Virus record (IMG/VR): IMGVR_UViG_3300047382_000180
Span: 1-33,901 of that record
Origin: a virus
DNA: 33,901 bases
Strand: one strand, 5' to 3'
Under the pieces are notes generated by a model, which did no database searches, was not told the origin of the DNA, and saw only the letters and a list, made by a program, of their open reading frames with translations. The position numbers were made by a program, and so were the translations under genes. Positions 15,720-25,062 of the stretch are shown piece after piece (position 1 is the stretch's first letter; every line of letters starts with the position of its first letter).

Positions 15720-17574
15720 CGAATTAGATAACCCGCTGACGCAGAACGAGATAGCGTACGACTTCTCCGGTGTCGACATTGACATGAACGATATGTACGA
15801 CATGGTCGCTCGCCGTGGTGGGCCCACTGAGCCTCACTGGGATGAGGAGTCAGGCCATTACTACTCAGCGACTGTTGATCCTTACAGTGAGTTCGATCTT
15901 GTGCAGGCTGGTCAGACTGTTGAAGACATTACTACCGTGGACTACAGCGAGCCGGTCTACTTCGTAGGCGGCGGCTCCGTAGAGATGGGCGAGGTCCGCG
16001 AGAAGTACCAGCTTAACGAAGACGGCACGATGGCGAACCGCGCAGGCTGGATGACTGAGACAGAGTTGCGTGAGCAGTGGGATGCCAAGGAAGGAATGGG
16101 CGCGTTCAAGAAGGCCAACCCTGACCTGACGTTCGGCGGCTACATGGACATGATCAAGGACGGTACGCAACGCTGGCACGCTGGCGGCGGTGCGGTAGAT
16201 CAGGACAGCTTCTATACACAGTTGGCCGCTGACCACGGCGTTCAGACCGTGTGGCAGAACAGCGACGGGGACGTGTTCAACTTCTCCGGCGGTGGCTACG
16301 TCAAGACCCACAAGGTTGACGACCACATGAGCCCCGGCGATTGGATGAAGACTGCCATGACGGCGGCTGTTACGGCTGGCGCGGCGGCGGCTCTGGCTCC
16401 CACTCTGGCGGGCGCTATCGGCATCAACCAAGTCACGGCTAAGGCTCTGATTAACTCAGCCATCAACATAGCGCAGGACGGCGAGGTTAGCTTGGGCGAT
16501 GCCTTCGCGCTGGCTGGGGCGAACATCCCCGGCGTCGGCGCACTGGACGAGATAACCGACGTGTCACAGTCAGTGATCGACGACGCCCTTGACGCAGTCG
16601 TTGGCGAGATCCTCGACCAAGACAACTACGACAACCAAGGTAACAGGCCGGTGTTCACGCCAACCGAGTCGGACATCACGGGCGAGACTACGCAGGACGA
16701 AGAGACCGACGAGTTCGAGACAGAGTTCGGCGTTGACGTTGACATCAACATGCCGCAGTTCCCACCTAGGGGAGACAGTGGCGGCGGTGGAGAAGAGGCT
16801 GGCGGTGGTGAGACTGACGGTGAGCTAGGTGGTGGCGAAGAGCCCGGCGGTGGCGAAGAGCCCACTGGTGACGTAGCTCCTGAGATCGGGGGAGAAGAAG
16901 GCATAGGTGATTGGGTCTACCGCAACGGGCGGTGGGAGCAGTCAGGTTCTGGCGAAGTAATCAACGGTCCCGGTCAGGAAGGCGACGTCAGGTCCGACGA
17001 GGAGATGCATGACGCTTGGGAGACCGGCGACTACACGTGGGGCGAGTTCGACCCCGAGAGCCCCAACGTCCCATCAACCGACGGCGGCTCCGATGGTGAG
17101 GGCGAAGATGAGTCAGGAATGCTCCCGCCTATCACGATCGGCGGTGGCAATGACGGAGGCAGTACTGGCGGTACGGGCGGGGAGACCGGAGGGGTTACCA
17201 ATCCTACCGACGGCTCAGATACTGGCGACGATGGCGACTCCGGCGGGGAAGAGGAAGGAGGTAACGGAACTATCGTACTAGGCGGCGGCTCTGGAGGCAC
17301 AGGCGGTGGTTCCGGTGGCAACGCCGGTACAGGTAGCGGCGCTGGCGGATCCGGCGGCGGCACTGGCACAGGCACAGGCAGTGGCTCTGGCGACGGCAAC
17401 GGTAATGGGGATGGTATAGACCTAGGCCAAGAGCAGGGAATGATGGCCGCGGCTGGCAGTGACTACACTCCAAGCTGGGGCGAGTTGTTCGAGTACACCA
17501 CGCTGACACCGTACCAGAAGAAGGCGCTTGCGCCCTACAAGGACTTCATTAGACAAGCTAAGGAACTAGCATGA
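15712..17574 (+). CDS. Large glycine-rich virion-type protein
   Basis: A protein of about 620 residues. ATG 15712 is preferred, with AAGGAG at 15693-15698. GTG 15703 in the same frame is possible. The N-terminal 200 residues are acidic and aromatic. About residues 210-250 (AAVTAGAAAALAPTLAGAIGI) form a hydrophobic, glycine-zipper-like stretch that could enter a membrane. From about residue 355 to 565 the protein is a low-complexity Gly/Ser/Asp/Glu/Thr linker. The last 50 residues are ordered again (SWGELFEYTTLTPYQKKALAPYK). The layout suits an ejected virion protein or an extended surface protein. No family is recognised. Confidence 0.65.
   Translation: MANELDNPLTQNEIAYDFSGVDIDMNDMYDMVARRGGPTEPHWDEESGHYYSATVDPYSEFDLVQAGQTVEDITTVDYSEPVYFVGGGSVEMGEVREKYQLNEDGTMANRAGWMTETELREQWDAKEGMGAFKKANPDLTFGGYMDMIKDGTQRWHAGGGAVDQDSFYTQLAADHGVQTVWQNSDGDVFNFSGGGYVKTHKVDDHMSPGDWMKTAMTAAVTAGAAAALAPTLAGAIGINQVTAKALINSAINIAQDGEVSLGDAFALAGANIPGVGALDEITDVSQSVIDDALDAVVGEILDQDNYDNQGNRPVFTPTESDITGETTQDEETDEFETEFGVDVDINMPQFPPRGDSGGGGEEAGGGETDGELGGGEEPGGGEEPTGDVAPEIGGEEGIGDWVYRNGRWEQSGSGEVINGPGQEGDVRSDEEMHDAWETGDYTWGEFDPESPNVPSTDGGSDGEGEDESGMLPPITIGGGNDGGSTGGTGGETGGVTNPTDGSDTGDDGDSGGEEEGGNGTIVLGGGSGGTGGGSGGNAGTGSGAGGSGGGTGTGTGSGSGDGNGNGDGIDLGQEQGMMAAAGSDYTPSWGELFEYTTLTPYQKKALAPYKDFIRQAKELA
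16831..16863 (+). repeat. Short tandem repeat in the glycine-rich gene
   Basis: GGTGGCGAAGAGCCC occurs at 16831-16845 and again at 16849-16863, a period of 18 bases coding for repeated GGGEEP. It lies in a longer GC-rich low-complexity coding tract (about 16780-17420) built of Gly, Ser, Asp and Glu codons. Such in-frame repeats readily expand or shrink. Confidence 0.7.
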
Positions 17575-18236
17575 GTCACAACTACACATACTTAGAACTA
17601 GTCAACGCGGTACTAACACGGCTCAGAGAGGACACTGTACTGACCGTAGCCGGCACGGATGACGTGGTTGTGGAGCTAGTCAAGGGCTTCGTCAACGACG
17701 CTAAGCGTACGTGTGAGGACGCCTACGTGTGGTCCGCTCTGGCCTTCGAGAACACATTCGTTACCGATGCTAGTACCGACAGAGTGGTCTTGACAGATAC
17801 CCATAAGTCTGCTATAATAGAAGACATATTGGACAATAACGGCAACCAGCTTCCGTCGGTCAATAAGACTCATATCAGGAAGAAGGCATTACAGGGTGGC
17901 AATTCGAATACACCTGTGTATTACGCTGTTGTGGGTACTGAAGCAAGCACTGGTGATATAGAGTTACAGTTGTGGCCTCGACCTAAGGAAGCCGCTACGT
18001 ATCATGTATATGGATACCAGCGAACGCATCCCTTCACGTCCGATAGCGATATCCTTACTATCCCCGCTGGTCTTGCGGTGATCTACATGGCTCAAGCTCT
18101 GGCGTCACGTGAGCGTGGTGAAGCGGGGACGCAACCCCCACAGGAACTCATCATGCTGGCGCAACGCTACCTCTCAGACGCCATCGCTATGGACTCCTCC
18201 AACACCGAGATGGATAACATCTGGACTAGTGTATGA
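17571..18236 (+). CDS. Head-tail adaptor (tail tubular A-like) candidate
   Basis: A 221-residue protein with features of phage adaptor proteins that form the ring below the portal. The helical N-terminus (YLELVNAVLTRLREDT) is followed by helices with VKGFVNDAKRTCEDAYVWSAL. A beta middle follows (DIELQLWPRP, TYHVYGYQRTH) and then a C-terminal helix (IYMAQALASRERGEAG). Order and size match T7 gp11-type and gp7-type adaptors, and it is followed by a 573-residue protein as expected for the tail nozzle. It overlaps both neighbours by four bases (ATGA) and contains a perfect promoter consensus. Confidence 0.7.
   Translation: MSHNYTYLELVNAVLTRLREDTVLTVAGTDDVVVELVKGFVNDAKRTCEDAYVWSALAFENTFVTDASTDRVVLTDTHKSAIIEDILDNNGNQLPSVNKTHIRKKALQGGNSNTPVYYAVVGTEASTGDIELQLWPRPKEAATYHVYGYQRTHPFTSDSDILTIPAGLAVIYMAQALASRERGEAGTQPPQELIMLAQRYLSDAIAMDSSNTEMDNIWTSV
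17790..17818 (+). promoter_or_regulatory. Perfect-consensus sigma-70 promoter inside the adaptor gene
   Basis: TTGACA at 17790-17795, exactly 17 bases, then TATAAT at 17813-17818: 12 of 12 consensus positions with ideal spacing, on the coding strand. It would start transcripts near 17825 that carry the end of the adaptor gene and all tail, internal-virion and lysis genes to 25378. The chance of such a site arising in a coding frame is low. Confidence 0.75.
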
Positions 18237-19954
18237 CACAGCCCCAGCAGAATATATCTCTAGCCGCTCCCGCATTCCAAGGCATTAACACCGAGGATAG
18301 CCCGCTGACGCAGGACGTTACGTTCGCGTCACGTGCTAACAATGCGGTGATCGATGACTTCGGTCGTCTGGGTGCGCGTAAGGGATTCTTAGAGTTCCAG
18401 ACCGCCTTCGATCCCGTAGCGCACTCCCCGCCAGCAGGCTGGTCGTCAGATACTACTACGTTCACGATCGGCTCTATGGCCCACAGCGAGGGGCTAGACG
18501 TTATATGCGTAGCCACCATCAACTGGACTAACGCAACCGGAGTCGGCCTAGGTCAGGACACACTGCTGTGCCACATGGTAGGCACGGAGCTAAGAGTCCT
18601 CAACCACAGCGCGAACGCTGAGGCCACTATACAGGCATCACCAGAGGACAGCCTGAGGGCGCAGATCGTAGCGTTCGCTGAGTCGTACTACGTATTCATT
18701 GCGGGACAGTCTGCTATCGAAGTGACTGGAACGCAGTGTGAACTGCTGAAGGACACGGCTGGCTTCCTGCCACCACAGGACGACAGCCCTAACAGTCCCT
18801 TAACTGGCGGCGACCTCAAGGGCGACATCGCTTGCTCTGCGTACGGTCGCTTGTGGGTCAGCGGTATAGACGGAGACTACCAGAAGATATGGTACTCAGA
18901 TCTCCAAGACGCACGTGTATGGTACGACGGCAAGGCTGTACCGACTGACTCGCTTAACACCGCTGGTGGTATCGAAGTGTCGCAGTACTGGCCCGGAGGC
19001 CGTGACCAGATCAAGGCGATCAAGGCACACAACAGTATGCTGATTGTGTTCGGCCGCGCTAGTATCCTGATGTACGGTAACCCAACCGGTGACCCTGCGG
19101 CTGTCGGCGGCATCTTCTTGCAAGACACCATCGAAGGTCTCGGCATTATTAGCCGGGACGCTATCGCCGCATCCGGTAACGACATGATGTTCGTTGACGA
19201 CACAGGCGTACGCTCACTAGGCCGCTCCATTCAGGAGCAGTCGGTGGCTATCGGTGACCTGACCGCTAACGTACGTACCGACATCGGTAGGCAGATTCAA
19301 GAGACAGAAGACAAGGCATCGATTAGCCTCAGCTACTGGCATCATGAGGGCTTAGTGGTCTGTAACTTCCCTACCCAGCGTCAGGCGTATGTGCTAGACG
19401 TTCGGAAGCTGTCCTCTACCGGAGGCTCCCGTGTTACCACGTGGACGGAGACTACGTTCGATCGGATGATTCACGTAGAGGATCCTCTCTTCGATGCTAT
19501 CCTCTTGGGCGGCACGTCCTCAGGCGTGCTTCAGTACGAGGGATCTATCGACGCAGATAACGCCACGTACCAGTTCAGCTATCAATCTAACCCGCTGTCG
19601 TTCGGTGACTCCGTACGTCAGAAGTTCCCGAAGCGCATGGACGTATCGATCCTTAGCCGCACAGCCGACACGGAAGCAGTGGCCCGGTGGGGCTTCGGCA
19701 ACGAGTTAACTTACAGCAAGGCAATCAACGTAGAGGCACTCGTTCCCGCATACTGGGGCGAGGCGCTGTACGCTACGCCCGGCGACCCTGATGTGTACAA
19801 GTACGGGCCCGGCGCTACGACCGTGAAGCGATACCGTATCAACACTAAGGGATCAGGTGCGCTTGTATCTGTAGGCATCGACGCTACAATCGACGGCGGG
19901 GTGTTCTCGCTACAGGAACTTAACTTACAACTACTACTAGGAAGGATCTACTGA
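18233..19954 (+). CDS. Tail nozzle / stabilisation protein (tail tubular B-like) candidate
   Basis: A 573-residue protein directly after the adaptor. The start (QNISLAAPAFQGINTEDSPL) and the following FASRANNAVIDDFGRLGARKGF are typical of phage stabilisation or tubular B proteins that build the short tail below the adaptor. The rest is a beta-propeller-like series of strands (YGRLWVSGIDGDYQKIWYSD, then MLIVFGRASILMYG), as in gp12-like nozzles. It shares four bases with the upstream gene, and its stop overlaps the next start. The call rests on pattern and order. Confidence 0.72.
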   Translation: MTQPQQNISLAAPAFQGINTEDSPLTQDVTFASRANNAVIDDFGRLGARKGFLEFQTAFDPVAHSPPAGWSSDTTTFTIGSMAHSEGLDVICVATINWTNATGVGLGQDTLLCHMVGTELRVLNHSANAEATIQASPEDSLRAQIVAFAESYYVFIAGQSAIEVTGTQCELLKDTAGFLPPQDDSPNSPLTGGDLKGDIACSAYGRLWVSGIDGDYQKIWYSDLQDARVWYDGKAVPTDSLNTAGGIEVSQYWPGGRDQIKAIKAHNSMLIVFGRASILMYGNPTGDPAAVGGIFLQDTIEGLGIISRDAIAASGNDMMFVDDTGVRSLGRSIQEQSVAIGDLTANVRTDIGRQIQETEDKASISLSYWHHEGLVVCNFPTQRQAYVLDVRKLSSTGGSRVTTWTETTFDRMIHVEDPLFDAILLGGTSSGVLQYEGSIDADNATYQFSYQSNPLSFGDSVRQKFPKRMDVSILSRTADTEAVARWGFGNELTYSKAINVEALVPAYWGEALYATPGDPDVYKYGPGATTVKRYRINTKGSGALVSVGIDATIDGGVFSLQELNLQLLLGRIY

Positions 19955-20862
19955 TGGCACTATCAGATGCGGTGGAGAGCGGCTCATTGTTCGGCGCTAT
20001 CCAAGGACTGGGAGCCGCGGCGGGAGGCTTAGCTTATGCCGACCTCATCAGCCGTCGTGGTGAAGGATACGCCACGGACATGGGTACGCTGGCTGGTGAC
20101 TTACAGAGCGACGCCGCGTTCAGGGGATACGGTGTAACTACCGGCCTTGGGACTAGCTCCGTAGACGGTAACGGCAATACGACTGTCGGTGTCGGGCCGA
20201 ACCAAGCCATGATGAACCAAGGCGCGGCCATGATGGGGATGAACAACCCCTACCAGCAGTACGGGCTACAGGCGGCAGGCAACGCAATGGGCATGAACAC
20301 AGCGGCCCGTGAGCAGGATGTATACAACCGAGCAATGGCTATGCAACAGCCCATGCTTGACCAGCAACGCGCATCGTCTAACGCTCAAGAGTTCGCCGCA
20401 GGACGCGGCGGTGTCATGGGCTCACAGTTCGGTGGCTCTGGTGAAGACGCGGCAATGGCTCGCGCACAGGCGCAGGCACAGAACCAAGCCAGCTTCCAAG
20501 CTATGGGTCAGGCCCAGCAGGAGATGATGAACCAAGGCAACCTAGCTAGCCAGTTCGGTCAGCTCGGTACAGCTACAGGACAGCTCGGTTCGCAGATGTA
20601 CGCGAACAGCTTCATGCCTATGCAACAACAGCTTAACGCTATGCAAGTGGCGCAGAACAACGCAACTATGGCACAGACCGGTCAGCTTACTGGTACAGGA
20701 TACGGCGCACAGCTCGGCCTCGGCGGTATCCAGACTCAGGTTAATGCCGATAAGGCGGCATCTGAGCTGTATGGTAACATAATCGCGTCCATGATGAACA
20801 ACGCTAACTCAGGTAACGGACAGTCTAGCTTCCTTGGCTCATTGTTCGACGACTTATTCTAA
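19954..20862 (+). CDS. Internal virion / ejection protein candidate, Gln/Met/Ala-rich
   Basis: A 302-residue protein of low complexity, extremely rich in Gln, Met, Ala, Gly and Asn (MARAQAQAQNQASFQAMGQA, then GQLGTATGQLGSQMYANSF). It begins with a small hydrophobic segment (LFGAIQGLGAAAGGLAYADLI). Such Ala/Gln/Met helices are usual in phage ejection proteins packed around the portal axis. It is the first of three consecutive genes after the tail nozzle, the same place as the T7 internal core genes. Function is inferred from composition and order. Confidence 0.6.
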   Translation: MALSDAVESGSLFGAIQGLGAAAGGLAYADLISRRGEGYATDMGTLAGDLQSDAAFRGYGVTTGLGTSSVDGNGNTTVGVGPNQAMMNQGAAMMGMNNPYQQYGLQAAGNAMGMNTAAREQDVYNRAMAMQQPMLDQQRASSNAQEFAAGRGGVMGSQFGGSGEDAAMARAQAQAQNQASFQAMGQAQQEMMNQGNLASQFGQLGTATGQLGSQMYANSFMPMQQQLNAMQVAQNNATMAQTGQLTGTGYGAQLGLGGIQTQVNADKAASELYGNIIASMMNNANSGNGQSSFLGSLFDDLF

Positions 20863-20875
20863 GGAGGGAACAACC

Positions 20876-22018
20876 GTGGCTGGATCAGATCAATCAGTTA
20901 ACCTAGGCGGTATGCTTAGCCAGATCGGCGACACCGTCGGTAGTATGGCTGACCCCTACAAGAACGTTATGCAGGCGGCCACGAAGCCGCGTGGTGACAT
21001 GAACGACCCACAGCACCTGATGAATCTAGCACAGTGGGCCAGCTCTAACGGCGACAGCGCGGCCGCTGGCGCGTATATGCAACAGGCTAACCGTCTGGCA
21101 GATACGTCTAAGGCTGACGCCAAGCAACTCCGCAAGGAGCAGGGCGCTACGGCTATGGGTAACATCTCCGTTGCCATGCAACAGGTACTGAAGGACGGTG
21201 GTCCTAACGCAGATGCACGTATGCAGGCGCTCCAAGAGGCGGCTCAAGTGCAGGCGGCCAAGTACGGCATGGACGGGGTAGCGGCATCTAACATGGGCAA
21301 CGAAGCCCAATCGGCCCACACTCAGCTCCTCCGTCAAGAGAACGCTATGCAGACAGAAGAGCGCGCACTTGCTGACCGTTCGGTACTGGACGGACTAGAG
21401 GCGGCGGCCGCTGAGAGCCCCGAGAAGCTGGCGGCTATGGTTAAGCGCGAGACGGCGAAGGGCAACGGCTCTATCGTACGTCAGTTCGAGACGGCCCGCA
21501 TACAGTACGAGGAGACAGTAGCGACGGCAGAAGAGAACGCGGCTAAGCGCGGAGAACTGTCACCCGAGGAGAAGGCTAAGGCCGCGGAGTTCAACATCAG
21601 CATCGAAGGTCCACCACCTAGCACCGTTCGTACTGCTATTAAGAACACTGAGGTGTCTAAGGCTAGTCAGGCACTGAAGACCGAGAAGGTTAAGACGATC
21701 GGCTTGACCACCGTCAAGAGCCTGTTGCCTACCGTCCTCGACCAGATGGGCAGTAGTAACTGGATATGGGACTCCGGCAAGGACGACTGGATCGAAGACG
21801 TTATCGATGACCCAGTGGTACTGGAAGCTGTCGCCGCGTACGTAGCGGCACAAGGTACGCCCGAAGGTCCGCAAGTCTTGGAGTCCGTAAGGACAGCCGT
21901 TGAGGACTACATCCTCGCTACGCAGGGCAATAGTGGCGCATCGGACCAGATCCGCGAGGAGCGCGCGGCGGCGAAGACAACAGTAGGCGACGTAACCATT
22001 GAGGTAATTGAAGAGTAA
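20876..22018 (+). CDS. Internal virion / ejection protein candidate, helical
   Basis: A 380-residue protein. The open frame reaches back to an upstream ATG at 20834, but that part overlaps the previous gene. GTG 20876 has a perfect AGGAGGG at 20862-20868 and is taken as the start (AGSDQSVNLGGM follows). The protein is almost wholly helical, rich in Ala, Glu, Gln and Lys, with long heptad-like stretches (KADAKQLRKEQGATAMGNIS, AAAESPEKLAAMVKRETAKG). It follows one ejection-protein candidate and precedes the largest one, whose start touches its stop (TAATG). It is probably the second internal core protein. Confidence 0.62.
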   Translation: MAGSDQSVNLGGMLSQIGDTVGSMADPYKNVMQAATKPRGDMNDPQHLMNLAQWASSNGDSAAAGAYMQQANRLADTSKADAKQLRKEQGATAMGNISVAMQQVLKDGGPNADARMQALQEAAQVQAAKYGMDGVAASNMGNEAQSAHTQLLRQENAMQTEERALADRSVLDGLEAAAAESPEKLAAMVKRETAKGNGSIVRQFETARIQYEETVATAEENAAKRGELSPEEKAKAAEFNISIEGPPPSTVRTAIKNTEVSKASQALKTEKVKTIGLTTVKSLLPTVLDQMGSSNWIWDSGKDDWIEDVIDDPVVLEAVAAYVAAQGTPEGPQVLESVRTAVEDYILATQGNSGASDQIREERAAAKTTVGDVTIEVIEE

Positions 22019-24699
22019 TGCCCACGTATAAGATTACGCAGGACGGCACAAGCTACAAGGTCACCGCTCCCTCTCAGGAGGAGGCGTTGGCCGCGCTTGG
22101 CATTATGAACGAGCGTGAGAATACCCTTGAGGAAGACATACAGGGTGCAGGACAGAAGCTACTCGACGGCTTGTTCTTCGGCTACGGGGATGAGATCTCT
22201 GCGGCCGGACGTGCAGGCTTGGGTGCGTTGTTCGATGAGATGGGCGGCCTAGAGGACAGACGTTCACTGCGTGAGCGTTACGAGTTCGAGGTAGATAAGG
22301 GACGTCAGATCGAAGAGGCGTTCAGCCGTGACAACAAGGCGCTCTCTATGGGCCTTGAGATCGGCTCTGCGCTGACCACTGGCGTAGGTCTGTCACGTCT
22401 GGCAGGCACAGCCGCTACCCGTGGTGCGAACGCCGCGCGTAACGCTGGCATCGCCACGGCTGACATGGCGGCCTACCAGATCGGTGAGAAGGAAGGCTCG
22501 TTCAGTGAGCGTCTTGAGTCGATGGACAGCACCGACGCACTGGTTATCGGTGCGGGTACGGTACTGGGTGGTGCGGCTGGTTCGCTTATACGCGGCACTG
22601 ACCCCGCATCGGCCACGATGGGTGAGCTGATCGGCTCGGCTAACAAGGCTGTCGCCAAGGGAGCCACGAAGACGGGCGAGGTATCTGCTGACGTCATCAA
22701 GGGTACAGGACGGTACGTCGAGGCAGTCGGTGACAAGATGACTGGCGGGCGCATCAGCCCTGTAGTCGACCTGATACAGGAAGAGATCGTTATGCCCACA
22801 GCTAAGGCCGTGGCGCATGAGATCAAGCCACTGGCGGAGGCGGTCAGCAAGTACGCTAGCAAGGCGTTCGTCCCTGTACGTGAGACAGCTAACAGAATAC
22901 AGGTAGGCTACGGTAACAGGATGGAGCGTGGGGCCATCAACGGCCAGCGCAACACCGAGCGTGTCGACAAGCTGATGTTCGACCAGCACAGCCTCGGCCG
23001 CATCCGAGAAGCTACCGTAGATAACCACCGCTTCATGGCGGCTATGGCTGACTTCGGTAACCCCGAGCTGAAGCAGGGCCAGCGTGATCTCGCTAAGCGG
23101 GTCATGCAGGATGAGCTGGGGCAGACAGACTTCGACGATCTGATGAAGTTCTTCGACGATCAGGAGGAGATCCTGAACGAGCTGGCTGGCAACACCCAGA
23201 CGTACAAGCGTAACTACGGGTACGTATCGGTGGCCCGTCAGACCAAGGGTCAGGAGACTCTGCAGGAAGTAGCGGACAAGACGCTGAAGCAACAGCGTGA
23301 GGCTGGCGAGGCGGCCGCACGGCTGTCGACTAGCGACGCCACGGCCAAGGAGAAGCTCAAGCTGGCACGTCTCAGCAAGGACGGCTCTGACCTGTCCAGC
23401 TACGGCAGGGACAACCCGATACACCACCCCGTCGATAGTCACCACTACTTCATGCGCTCGAACGCACAGATGGGTAGCATGAACAAGGCGCTGGGTATCC
23501 GGGGAGCGCAGACTGCGGAGGAGATGGAAGAGGTAGCGGCTGGTCGGTTCTATCAGGGCCAGTTGCGTCAGGCATTCGCTGACCCCAAGAAGGCAGAGGA
23601 CGCAGTCGAGCTATACAATCAGGTGGTGTGGGGATCGCAACGCTCCATGCACAAGGGGCTACAGGTTCTGCGTAACCTAGGCTACTCGTCCACCATCGCT
23701 AACCCGTACGGTGCATTCCTCCAGCTACACGACGGCATGAACGCGGCGTTCGCACACGGCTCGGACAACATGGTCAAGTCGATGCTGAACAAGGCGGGCT
23801 TCAACCTGACTATGGAAGAGGTGGGTATCGTACGCCAGCACTTCAACGAGATGACCTCAACCGCTAGCCGTGCTGGTGGAGGTACGGATCGTATGTTCAA
23901 GCTGGCGCAGGCTACCGAGTCGTTGCTTGAGAAGGCCATGCAGTTGTCTGGCTTCAAGTACGGCGACACGGTCATGAAGGGCAAGATCATGAACAGCGGT
24001 CTGCTACAGGAGCAGGCTATCCTGAAGAACAACCCAGCTAAGTTCCGTGACAAGTGGAAGTACACGTTCGACAAGGCGGAGCTGGACGAGCTGGAAGTTG
24101 CACTGCGTAACGCTGACAACAGCAACGACTTGCTCAAGCAGTTGGGCCTGTTGAAGCTGTCTAAGCTACAGCCCATCAGTGCGGCGAGCAACACGTACTA
24201 CCAGTTGGCTAAGCCAGACGCACGTATCTTCTATATGCTGAAGGGCTTCGCCATCACACAGCTAAGCATGATCCGTAACTCCATCGCGGCCGCGCACAAG
24301 GAAGGCGGTGTACGTGCGGCGGGTGCTGACATGGCACGCTACATGGTCCTATCAGGCGGCGGCTACGGTGTCGTACATGAGACACGTCAGGTCGCTAAGG
24401 GTGACTTGCCTGACTACAGCAACGTGCCTGCACTGGCCTTCTACCAGCTACTGTCGATTGGGACAATGGGTGGCTCGGGCGGTACGCAGTACGGATACAA
24501 CCAGTTCACGCAAGCGCCGATCCCTACGCTGATCGCGAACTTCACGGTCCCGCCGACGGGTCCGATAGAGGGCGTCGCTAAGGATGCCATTGAGCTAGCG
24601 TTGGGTAGCTCCGACAATCCCAACAAGTTCGTCCCTGATGAGACACTCAAGGACATCCCAGTAATCGGGCCGTTGCTCGGCTCCTTCTTCGATGATTGA
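22018..24699 (+). CDS. Large internal virion / ejection protein candidate
   Basis: An 893-residue protein, the biggest in the window, in the position of T7 gp16. A small N-terminal beta domain (YKITQDGTSYKVTAPSQEEA) precedes mainly helical sequence with glycine-zipper-like hydrophobic patches (about residues 175-195, VIGAGTVLGGAAGSLI; about 775-800, MVLSGGGYGVV). Such patches could cross the host membrane during DNA ejection. I do not see a lytic transglycosylase or peptidase signature. It ends four bases before the membrane-protein gene. Assignment is by size, order and composition. Confidence 0.65.
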   Translation: MPTYKITQDGTSYKVTAPSQEEALAALGIMNERENTLEEDIQGAGQKLLDGLFFGYGDEISAAGRAGLGALFDEMGGLEDRRSLRERYEFEVDKGRQIEEAFSRDNKALSMGLEIGSALTTGVGLSRLAGTAATRGANAARNAGIATADMAAYQIGEKEGSFSERLESMDSTDALVIGAGTVLGGAAGSLIRGTDPASATMGELIGSANKAVAKGATKTGEVSADVIKGTGRYVEAVGDKMTGGRISPVVDLIQEEIVMPTAKAVAHEIKPLAEAVSKYASKAFVPVRETANRIQVGYGNRMERGAINGQRNTERVDKLMFDQHSLGRIREATVDNHRFMAAMADFGNPELKQGQRDLAKRVMQDELGQTDFDDLMKFFDDQEEILNELAGNTQTYKRNYGYVSVARQTKGQETLQEVADKTLKQQREAGEAAARLSTSDATAKEKLKLARLSKDGSDLSSYGRDNPIHHPVDSHHYFMRSNAQMGSMNKALGIRGAQTAEEMEEVAAGRFYQGQLRQAFADPKKAEDAVELYNQVVWGSQRSMHKGLQVLRNLGYSSTIANPYGAFLQLHDGMNAAFAHGSDNMVKSMLNKAGFNLTMEEVGIVRQHFNEMTSTASRAGGGTDRMFKLAQATESLLEKAMQLSGFKYGDTVMKGKIMNSGLLQEQAILKNNPAKFRDKWKYTFDKAELDELEVALRNADNSNDLLKQLGLLKLSKLQPISAASNTYYQLAKPDARIFYMLKGFAITQLSMIRNSIAAAHKEGGVRAAGADMARYMVLSGGGYGVVHETRQVAKGDLPDYSNVPALAFYQLLSIGTMGGSGGTQYGYNQFTQAPIPTLIANFTVPPTGPIEGVAKDAIELALGSSDNPNKFVPDETLKDIPVIGPLLGSFFDD

Positions 24700-24702
24700 G
24701 AT

Positions 24703-25062
24703 ATGAATGAGGCAGAGATAACACGGAAGATAGGACACGTCGAGAGGGAACTCGTAACTCACTCGACGGTACTGGCGGCTAACGCTGAGTCCATGAAGGG
24801 TATGCTTGAGCGGTCGGACGAGAGGCTGGAGTACATACGCGAACGGTTCGACCGAGTCGAGGTGCTTATCAACGATGAGAGGGAGCAGTCCGAGGCGGCG
24901 AGCCGGCGCATCGTAGGCGCGGCGACGACCGCGTTCGCTACTGTGCTTACTGCTGTATGGTTCGCCGTCATCCAGCCGATACATGCGGAGATCGCGCTAC
25001 TAGAGAGGAGGCTGTTGGATGTTGAAGAGCGTACTGTTGTGCTCAATCGTCATGCTGGCTAG
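24703..25062 (+). CDS. Coiled-coil membrane protein, lysis cassette candidate
   Basis: A 119-residue protein. Residues 1-68 are charged and helical with heptads (ERSDERLEYIRERFDRVEVL). Residues about 71-92 (IVGAATTAFATVLTAVWFAVIQ) form one membrane helix. The rest (EIALLERRLLDVEERTVVL) is a second short coiled coil. One membrane segment flanked by coiled coils resembles XhlA-type or holin/spanin-like accessory proteins. Its last 44 bases overlap the lipoprotein gene, the nested arrangement common in spanin pairs. It could be a holin, an inner spanin or a signalling protein. The sequence cannot decide. Confidence 0.6.
   Translation: MNEAEITRKIGHVERELVTHSTVLAANAESMKGMLERSDERLEYIRERFDRVEVLINDEREQSEAASRRIVGAATTAFATVLTAVWFAVIQPIHAEIALLERRLLDVEERTVVLNRHAG

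Noticed and set aside
17031-17399. Proline-rich minus-strand frame
   Set aside because: It is the complement of the glycine-rich coding tract, not an independent gene.
16780-17420. Repeat-rich tract considered as a CRISPR or intergenic repeat array
   Set aside because: The repeats are in frame, irregular and code for a Gly/Ser linker. There are no uniform spacers.
20834-20875. N-terminal extension of the second internal-virion gene
   Set aside because: It lies within the previous gene. GTG 20876 has a near-perfect ribosome site.
22393-23445. 350-residue minus-strand frame
   Set aside because: It is a shadow of the large internal-virion gene in a GC-biased region. The protein has no recognisable domain and there is no neighbouring leftward gene.
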